Origin: Bacteroidota bacterium
Lineage (GTDB): Bacteria > Bacteroidota > Bacteroidia > Chitinophagales > LD1
Assembly: GCA_947457525.1 (NCBI GenBank)
Contig: CANGXE010000097.1
Location: 1-6,365 of the forward strand
Direction: 5' to 3'
DNA length: 6,365 nt
Shown here: positions 1 through 6,365 of the stretch, one piece after another
Numbering within the stretch: the first letter of the stretch is position 1
How the letters are laid out: each line of letters opens with the position of its first letter
The notes under the pieces: generated by a model
The model's database searches: none
What the model saw: the letters and a program-made list of their open reading frames with translations, nothing else
Told to the model about the DNA's origin: nothing
Translations under genes and position numbers: made by a program

Positions 1-840
1 CCAAACATTAATTCGGTAGTCAATATCACGCGAATAGAGGTTTGGGTGACGAATAGAAATGGTACAACACAAAACGTACGCGATGTGTTGGCGTTGGCCG
101 ACCTCGGTGAAGCTACGCCTTATTCCAACAAAATCATCAGCACAGCTAATGGCGACTCTCGTCCGCGCAACGAAGCAAATGATGTTTACCCAAAGTTAGT
201 TTCCAATCCAACATACCGCTTTGTAGACAATGCCGTGGCGACTATGTTGAGTCCTTCATTTGGTTTGTTGCAAGGACAAGACTTTGAGAAAACTTATGCT
301 CGCAAGTTGAATGAAACAGAATTTACATTTAATCGTCAGTTGGGCTATATATCTGTAAACGCTCAACTCAATCCTAATGAGGTGTTGGCAGTGGCGTTCC
401 AATATGAGTTTAACGGAGCGGTGTTTCAAGTCGGTGAGTTTGGTAACCAAGTGCCACCCGATTCAAATGCAACGTCTAAAGTGCTTTTCTTGAAAATGTT
501 GAAAGCCACTACCATCCGCCCCAACTTGCCGATTTGGGATTTGATGATGAAAAACATCTATTCGTTGGGGGCCTACAATGTAAGCAGCGAAGATTTTCGT
601 TTAGATATTTATTACAATGATCCGGGTGGTGGGTTAAAAAGATATTTACCAAAAGGATGTTTGAGTGGCGAGCCGCTTATCCGTGTGATGAACCTCGACA
701 ATCTAAACATGAATGGTGATCCGCAGCGCGATGGTCTTTTCGATTTCTTGCCGGGCGTGACGATACTCACGCAAAACGGGCGGATGATATTTCCACAAGT
801 AGAGCCATTTGGTTCAAACCTTCGTGCTTCCTACGATGCC
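1..840 (+). other. SprA conserved block 1a (N-terminal end of the visible protein)
   Basis: Residues 1-280. This part contains IEVWVTN (12-18), DVLALADLGE (28-37), the FGLLQGQDFEKTYARKL stretch (87-103), LGYISVNAQLNPNEVLAVAF (114-133), the WDLMMKNIYSLGAYNV helix (179-194) and an acidic DPQRDGLFDF loop (240-249). All are typical of the region covered by the Pfam motility/secretion SprA N-terminal model, which I recall occurs more than once in the protein. The signal peptide and roughly the first 300 residues lie upstream of the window. In family members this region precedes the strongly conserved GEVAHLIPGH/YIDDFEG segment. Its exact boundaries, and how much of it forms barrel strands rather than globular inserts, cannot be read from sequence alone. 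Confidence 0.8.
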
Positions 841-3800
841 TGTGGCAGCGGCAATGTGGCCGATCAATATGTGTACCAACAACTCTATGACTCCACGAAG
901 TTTTGGGCGCAGCAATTTCCCGAATTTAATCGTTTTGTCATTAAAGGACAATATAAAGGAACAAACAACAGAGAGATTTCGTTAGGTGCCGGAAACATTC
1001 CGAAAGGCTCAGTGGTGGTGACAGCCGGTGGTCAGCGCTTGGTGGAAGGCATACACTACACGGTAGATTATAACTTAGGTCGGTTGAACATCATTGATGC
1101 GGGTATCATGAACTCCGGCCAACAAGTTAAAGTTGATTTCGAAAACAATAACTTGTTTGCTACCCAAGTGCGTTCCTTGATTGGCTCGCGTTTAGATTAT
1201 CGCGTAAGCAATAAATTGAATATAGGTGGAACTATCATGCAATTGAGCGAGCGTCCGTTTACACAAAAAGTAAATATCGGTGACGACCCTATTCGCAACA
1301 CCATCATGGGCTTGGATGTAAAGTTTGAAGACAACGTGCCATGGTTAACAAAGGCATTGGATAAGTTGCCGATTTACTCGACCAAAGAAATGTCAACGGT
1401 GTCGGCTTATGGCGAGGTAGCGCATTTAAAACCCGGCCACTCCAGAGCTATCAATGGAGTAGATAAAGAAGGCCAAGTGTACATTGATGACTTTGAAGGC
1501 ACGAGCAATGGCTATGATTTGCGTCAACCGGCTATTAGTTGGAAACTAGCTTCTGCTCCAAGAGAAGCTCCGGGCAAAAATGGAAAGGTGATGTTTCCTG
1601 AAGCCAGTTTTATTAACGATACGTTGTATGGCTATAATCGCGCGAGGTTATCATGGTATAGAATAGATAACTCGTTTTTTAGCAAACAAACCGCACCGGA
1701 AGTGGTCTACAATGACCCTGCTAACTATCAAAATCACTATGTTCGTTTAATTCCCTTGAATGAATTATTCCCTAATCGTCCGGTTCAAACGCTCGATCAA
1801 AATATTTATACGTTTGACGTTTCTTATTTTCCGAAAGATCGTGGTCCTTACAATTATGAATATCGCAGCGGTCCTGACCCGCGGTTACCGGCTAACACTT
1901 ATGGGTTGAATAATGATGGTTCTTTGCGCAATCCCGAAAAGCGTTGGGGAGGAATTATGCGTAGCTTCGACAATAATGACCTAGAGGCGACCAACGTAGA
2001 GTTTATCGAGTTTTGGATGCTCGATCCATTTTTGTACAACACGACTTCACCCGGAGGAAAGCTGTATTTGAACTTGGGTAACGTGTCGGAAGATGTGTTG
2101 CGCGACTCTCGAATGAGTTATGAGAATGGTTTGACAGACAATAAACAACAATTGGACAGCACCACTTGGGGTTATGTGCCCCGTTTGCCACCATTGGTAG
2201 ATGCTTTTGATAATGACCCAGCCAAACGTGGTTTACAAGACATTGGTTTTGATGGCATGAATTCTGGAGAAGAGCGTATTCGTAAAGCGGCTTTCTTGCA
2301 AAACATTAATAGCAACACGAATTTAAGTCAAACCGTTAAGGATATATTACAAGCTGATCCATCAAGTGATGATTATGCATTTTTTAGAAACGAAGACATA
2401 TACGGCAGTACGGGAAACATTTTAACACGTTACAAAAATTTTTGTAGCCCGGAGGGTAATTCACCCGCTCAAGAAGGTAACGAGGTACAAAGTAGCGCAC
2501 AGACCAATTTACCCGACAAAGAAGACTTAAATAGGGACAACACGCTTAATGAAAATGAAGAATATTTTCAATATGAAGTGCCTTTGTTTCCGGGAATGGA
2601 TGTGGGCAACAATCCATACATCGTTTCAAAAGTAGATGAAACAAACAACACGCAAATTGGAGTAGACAATAATGGTATTAAAAGTCGTTGGTTGCAATTC
2701 AGAATTCCTATTCGTCAATACACCGACCGCGTGGGTAGCATTCCCGATTTTAAATCTATTCAGTTCATCCGTATGTTCTTGACTGATTGGCAAGACAGCG
2801 CGGTGTTGCGTTTTGCCACTTTAGAATTGGTGCGTAACCAATGGAGGACTTATACTTTACCGATTGATGATCCATGTGAGCAATTGGCTACAGAAAACGA
2901 CCCGCCATTTTTGAATGTTGCATCGGTGAGTATAGAAGAAAATAGCGGTAAAAAACCGGTAAACTATGTGTTGCCGCCAAACATTCAACGCGAGCAAGCT
3001 TTGGGTCAACAAACCAACCAGTTTGTGCAACAAAATGAGCAAGCCTTATCGCTCACGGTTTGTAATTTAAAAGATTGTAAGTCGAAAGCATTATTCAAAA
3101 ACTTAAACCTTGATTTAAGAAGATACAAGCGTTTGCGCATGGATTTGCATGCCAATAGAATTGAAGGTGAATTGCCGGTAAAAGATGGCGAAGTAGTAGC
3201 TTTCTTTAGAGTTGGTTCCGATTTCAAAGATAACTATTATCAATATGAAGTACCGTTGAAAGTTACGGATGACGGGACTTATAACAACGACAGCGAAACA
3301 GACAGAGCTTTAGTTTGGCCGGATTCGAATTTCATGGAAATTAACTTGCGAGATTTCATTGATTTAAAGATTAAACGAAACGAAACAGATGGCTATCCTC
3401 GCAATCAACCTTTTTATGGAAAAGACTCGAGAGGAAGAAATATCAGCATAGTTGGTAATCCGGACATCGGTGCCGTGCGCACTATCATGTTGGGTGTAAA
3501 AAATCCATCTAAGTTTGACCTCAATAATCCTTTGGTGGATGGTGATGATGGTTTGCCAAAATGTATAGAAGTTTGGTTTAACGAAATGCGTGCCACCGGC
3601 TTTGAAGAGTTTGGAGGAACAGCTGCTGTGGCAAGTGTAAGTATCAAGTTGGCCGACTTGGGTAATATCAACCTTTCGGGCGGCATGCACACACGAGGTT
3701 TCGGTCAAGTGGAGCAAAGAATTGACCAGAGATTTAAAGATAATTTTTATCAATACGACTTTTCGACCAACATAGAGTTGGGTCGCTTCTTGCCGACTAA

Positions 3801-6365
3801 AGTTGGTTTGCGATTACCATTCTTTGGCGCCTATGCGCAAAGCTTTAGTACACCGGAGTTTGACCCTTATCAATTTGATATTCCTACTCGAGAATTACTC
3901 AAAAGCATAAAATCTAATGAAGGTGCAGATTCATCTGCCAGCTACCGTGCGCAAGTGCAAACTATCAATACACGAAGAGGTTTCAACTTTAGCAATGTGC
4001 GCATTGTGCCACAAACAAAAGCCAAGAAGCCACATATCTATGACCCCGGCAACTGGAACTTCACGTATGCTTACAACGAAATTTTATTCAGCGATCCATT
4101 CATTGAGAAAAACTCACGGAAAACATGGCTGGCTTTAATCGGTTGGAGTTTTGCTCCTCAACCAAAAGATTTTACACCTTTTAAGAAACTGATTAAATCA
4201 AAATCGAAGTGGCTTGACTTGGTACGTGAATTTAATTTTAATCCTTATCCATCTACGATGGCTGTGTCGTCAGAGTGGAACAGAGAGTTGAATGAAATAA
4301 AACTTCGCGCATTGGGTGATGTAGATTTTGACATACCCACCACTTATTTCAAAAATTTTAGATGGACACGCACTTACACATTTAAGTATAATCCATTTAA
4401 GAGTTTAAGTATTGATTACAATGCCACGAACAACTCGCGCATTGACGAGCCGGATGGTTTGATTGATACCAGAGAGGAGCGAAAAGAAGTGGTGGACAAC
4501 GCTTTAGTAGGCGGGCGAAACAATAACTTTGCACAAAGTTTGGCGGTTGCTTACACTTTGCCAATTAATAAGATTCCTATTCTTGATTTTGTTACCGCCA
4601 ACGTGGGTTACAACGCCAACTATTCATGGACCGCTTTGCCTTGGCAAATTGATACGGCTACCAACAAATGGCGACAAAATTCGCTCGGCAATATTTTGAA
4701 TAATGCACAAAACTCAAGAGCAAAAGTTGATTTGAACTTTAGACGATTGTATGACAAAATTCCTTTTCTTAAAACATACAACTCACCAAACCCTCAGGCA
4801 GGAGACAAAAAAGAAAACGATAAGAAACGCGAAGCCGTAAAGAAAGCGCGCGAGAAAATCAAAACGGATATTGATAAACTTAAAGAAAAACGAGTTAAGC
4901 TGAAAGAAGATTTGTTGAAGGTAAAAGCTGACGACAAAATGGACACTGCTAAACGCAACAAAGAATTGAAGCGATTGAAAGCAGAGCTAAAAGCGAATAA
5001 GAAAGCTATAAAGCAGAAGAAGAAAGACTATGCGGCTAAACAAGCGCCCGCCAATCCGTTTATTTCTACCGTGATGCGTCCGGTGTTAGCGATTAAGAAA
5101 CTTACTGTGGAATATCGAGAGAACAAAGCGACTACTTTACCGGGTTTCACCGGCTACTCACGTTTGTTAGGTGTAGATCATAAGCTGAAAGCACCGGGTT
5201 ATGATTTTGCTTTTGGGTGGCAGCCTGGCGATAGATTTATCAATGGCGTAGATCAGATAACCCGTGATGGATGGTTGGATGAAGCAGCTAGCAAAGGATG
5301 GATTACTGCCGACACCCTACTCAATCAGAAATTTACGCAAACGCGCACGCAGCGGCTAGACGTTACGGCTAACATCGAACCGTGGAGCGATTTGAAAATT
5401 GACTTGAGTTTATTCCAAGACCGTACGGTAAATCACTCACAATTTTTCAAAAGTATCTTTGATGAAAATACGCAGGCATTTTCGTATCAACACCTTAATC
5501 CTATTGATCAAGGTTCATACAGCATCTCTTATTTACCAATTCAAACTATGTTTACGAAAATCACCAAAGAAGGATTTTCAGACACATACAAACAGTTTGA
5601 AGCCAACCGCCCTATCATCTCACAACGATTGGGAGCATTGAATCCTAATTCAAATCCGGATAGTTCATATCGCAACCCAAGCAACGGAGAGGTGAACGCA
5701 GGATTTGCCCAAGGTTATGGACCCAAATCACAAGACGTATTGATACCGGCATTCCTGGCGGCTTATACTAAAACAAGTGCGAATAAAGTGGGGTTGAATC
5801 CGTTTAGAGCAATTCCATTACCTAACTGGAGAGTATCATACAATGGATTTACGAAGTTTAAATGGATGCAAAAAGTGTTTACCAACTTCACCATTACGCA
5901 CGGCTATAACTCTACGCTCACGGTGAATAGTTTCCAAACCAACTTAGATTATCAAGGTAATGGAGACATTTTTGGCGGCAACCGATTAGATACGCTTAAT
6001 GGTAACTACTTCACGCAGTTTAATATGCCAAGCATTATTATTAATGAACAACTTTCGCCACTTCTTGGAGTAGACATGATGTTTAAAAATAATTTGACAG
6101 TGAAATTTGACTACAAGAAAAGCAGAAGCTTAGCCATTAACTTTGCCGATTTCCAGATGGTAGAAACCAACTCGTCTCAAATCACATTTGGTGCGGGCTA
6201 TAAAGTGAAAGGATTAAAACTACCAATTAAGATAAAAGGCAAAAAAATTCGCTTAGATAATGATTTGAATTTCCGTTTTGACTTTAGTTATCGCGATAAT
6301 GTAACCATCAATCACCGCATTGATGAATTGCAGCCGCAAGTGACGCAGGGCAACACGACAATTAC
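1..6365 (+). CDS. sprA: SprA/Sov, T9SS outer-membrane translocon (partial at both ends)
   Basis: Frame 1 is open across the whole window (2,121 codons, no stop); both ends of the gene lie outside. The translation carries the signatures of the SprA family in their usual order: ITRIEVWVTN (residues 9-18), LPIWDLMMKNIYSLGAYNV (176-194), LSERPFTQKVN (415-425), EVAHLKPGH (472-480), YIDDFEG (494-500), EFWMLDPF (670-677), NYVLPPN (988-994), EVWFNEMR (1190-1197), LPGFTGYS (1713-1720), LPNWRVSYNG (1940-1949) and EQLSPLLGVDM (2016-2026). SprA is known to be the giant single-chain outer-membrane barrel (36 strands in the F. johnsoniae structure) through which T9SS cargo crosses to the cell surface. It works with PorV and other partner proteins and is needed for gliding in motile species. 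Length fits the family if about 300 N-terminal and under 100 C-terminal residues are missing. No frameshift or key-motif loss is visible, so it looks functional. Neighbours and regulation cannot be seen. Confidence 0.97.
841..1530 (+). other. SprA conserved block 1b (LSERP to YIDDFEG core)
   Basis: Residues 281-510. QYVYQQLYDSTK (289-300) is followed by the beta-rich GSVVVTAGGQRLVEGIHYTV (337-356), VDYNLGRLNII, then LSERPFTQKVN (415-425) with GDDPIRNT after it, EVAHLKPGH (472-480) and YIDDFEG (494-500). From memory these are among the most invariant stretches of the family; here they are almost unchanged, which anchors the SprA identification and the reading frame. The alternating polar and apolar pattern in 330-440 suggests beta-strands. 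No catalytic function is known for this part; it is structural. Confidence 0.85.
1531..2520 (+). other. SprA conserved block 2 (EFWMLDPF region and acidic linker)
   Basis: Residues 511-840. Family landmarks are WKLASAP (514-520), LSWYRIDNSFF (550-560), LFPNR (589-593), WGGIMRS (649-655), NVEFIEFWMLDPF (665-677) and GGKLYLNLGNVSEDVLRDSR (685-704). Then comes a polar, Asn/Asp-rich stretch with DPSSDDYAFFR (786-796), ILTRYKNF (807-814) and PEGNSP (817-822). The polar stretch looks long and variable but keeps the PEGNSP-type motif that I recall from other SprA proteins, so it is unlikely to be a foreign insertion. The EFWMLDPF/LYLNLGNVSED part resembles a beta-sandwich-like module; that fold is inference. 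Confidence 0.8.
2524..2559 (+). other. EF-hand-like acidic loop in SprA (possible Ca2+ site)
   Basis: Residues 842-853 read DLNRDNTLNENE. Position by position this matches a calcium loop: Asp at 1, Asn at 3, Asp at 5, Asn at 6 (where Gly is usual), Thr at 7, Leu at 8, Asn at 9 and Glu at 12. It sits just before the first YFQYEVPL strand. I recall a similar DINRDNTLNE-type motif in other SprA proteins, so it is probably a family feature rather than chance. Calcium binding is inference; no flanking EF-hand helices are obvious, and the loop could simply be a polar turn. Confidence 0.5.
2560..3540 (+). other. SprA region with duplicated QYEVPL strand motif
   Basis: Residues 854-1180. The strand motif YFQYEVPL (855-862) recurs as YYQYEVPL (1079-1086), each after an acidic or polar run and each followed by beta-rich sequence. 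Between them are the conserved WLQFRIPIRQY (896-906), IQFIRMFLTDW (920-930), LELVRNQWRTYTL (941-953), NYVLPPNIQREQ (988-999), a CNLKDC cysteine pair (1021-1026) and LRRYKRLRMDLHAN (1039-1052). The layout suggests two related beta-rich modules, in keeping with the repeated SprA N-terminal domain described for the family. Whether they lie outside, in the pore cap, or on the periplasmic side cannot be told here. Confidence 0.65.
3541..4800 (+). other. SprA barrel segment, first part
   Basis: Residues 1181-1600. EVWFNEMRATGFEEFGG (1190-1206) marks the usual entry to the long C-terminal barrel portion. It is followed by INLSGGMHTRGFGQVEQR (1223-1240), a strand with DNFYQYDF (1247-1254), PEFDPYQFDIP (1287-1297), RGFNFSNVR (1327-1335), WNFTYAYNE (1352-1360), FNFNPYPS (1411-1418), RWTRTYTFKYNPFKSL (1454-1469) and LYDKIPFLKTYN (1584-1595). 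Aromatic residues recur at the ends of alternating hydrophobic and polar runs, as expected of outer-membrane strands. No cysteine follows C1188. Strand count and topology were not computed. Confidence 0.75.
4801..5046 (+). other. Lysine-rich helical hairpin insertion in the SprA barrel
   Basis: Residues 1601-1682 hold 28 Lys, 5 Arg and 16 Asp/Glu in the first 80 positions, with few aromatics, unlike the strands on both sides. Hydrophobic positions follow a 3-4 heptad rhythm in two runs: V1613, I1620, I1624, L1627, L1634, L1638, V1641, then L1656, L1659, L1663, I1670, Y1677. A polar ADDKMDTA link (1643-1650) lies between them. This predicts two helices folding back on each other as an antiparallel coiled coil. 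It joins the LYDKIPFLK strand to the conserved LTVEYRENKATTLPGF strand, a place where I recall other SprA proteins having a variable charged loop. It is in frame and uninterrupted, so it belongs to the protein. Function and side of the membrane are unknown. Confidence 0.7.
5047..6365 (+). other. SprA barrel segment, C-terminal part (stop not reached)
   Basis: Residues 1683-2121. Conserved strands and loops include VEYRENKATTLPGFTGYSRL (1703-1722), KAPGYDFAFGWQPG (1729-1742), LDVTANIEPWSDLKIDLS (1786-1803), FEANRPIISQRL (1867-1878), GFAQGYGPKSQDVLIPAFLA (1901-1920), LPNWRVSYNG (1940-1949), FTNFTITHGYNSTLTVNSF (1960-1978), EQLSPLLGVDM (2016-2026), SRSLAINFADFQMVE (2041-2055) and ITFGAGYKVKG (2061-2071). 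The order and spacing match family members. The window ends in a strand pair around INHRIDELQPQVTQG (2103-2117), which in relatives lies shortly before the C-terminus, so probably fewer than 100 residues remain downstream. Confidence 0.8.

Noticed and set aside
256..450. Small minus-strand open frames at 256-450, 2003-2194, 2857-3042 and 3006-3227
   Set aside because: All are antisense to conserved SprA segments, are short, and give translations without domain-like character.
2380..2520. The polar Asn/Asp-rich linker as a possible in-frame insertion of other origin
   Set aside because: It keeps the RYKNF and PEGNSP motifs that I recall from other SprA proteins, so it is part of the family.
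3364..3753. A 129-codon open frame on the minus strand, with a second one (3414-3692) overlapping it
   Set aside because: Both lie opposite strongly conserved sprA coding sequence (EVWFNEMR region). The translations resemble no protein family I know, and two overlapping antisense frames are what coding-strand codon bias produces.
3917..4138. A 73-codon plus-strand open frame in another frame
   Set aside because: It overlaps uninterrupted SprA barrel sequence in frame 1, with no convincing ribosome binding site and no recognisable product.
4801..5046. The A-rich lysine stretch as a possible foreign insertion or a programmed frameshift site
   Set aside because: The AAA/AAG runs are explained by lysine codons, the frame is kept on both sides, no repeats or target duplications flank it, and SprA homology resumes in the same frame directly after it.
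5459..5641. A 60-codon plus-strand open frame in another frame
   Set aside because: It lies inside the conserved C-terminal barrel part of sprA and its translation has no family features.

Overview
The whole 6,365-base window is the inside of one very large plus-strand gene, read in frame 1 from the first base to the last (2,121 complete codons plus two bases) without a stop. The translation reads as SprA, known as Sov in Porphyromonas: the giant outer-membrane beta-barrel that forms the translocon of the type IX secretion system (T9SS). It was first found as a gliding-motility protein of Flavobacterium johnsoniae. Neither the start codon nor the stop codon lies in the window. By comparison with remembered family members of roughly 2,400-2,500 residues, I estimate that about 250-350 N-terminal residues (including the signal peptide) and somewhat under 100 C-terminal residues are missing.

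T9SS and SprA are confined to the Bacteroidota and close relatives, so the source is a bacterium of that group. The AT-leaning coding sequence with mixed third positions fits. The standard code is used, with UGG for Trp and no in-frame UGA. I cannot assign a genus: the family signatures are clear, but the exact sequence matches none I remember.

Layout by protein segment: bases 1-1530 carry the first conserved SprA block (ending in the YIDDFEG signature at residues 494-500). Bases 1531-2520 carry the second (the EFWMLDPF and LYLNLGNVSED signatures). An EF-hand-like acidic loop lies at 2524-2559. Bases 2560-3540 hold a region with a repeated QYEVPL motif. From about 3541 to the end the sequence is barrel-like, with alternating aromatic and polar strands, interrupted at 4801-5046 by an extremely lysine-rich predicted helical hairpin.

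There are no other genes, RNA genes, mobile elements, CRISPR arrays, promoters or terminators that I can support. Other-frame and minus-strand open frames are shadows of sprA. This is core secretion machinery, not an accessory island, so I do not claim a new system. The points most worth a second look are the lysine-rich coiled-coil insertion and the two possible metal-binding loops.
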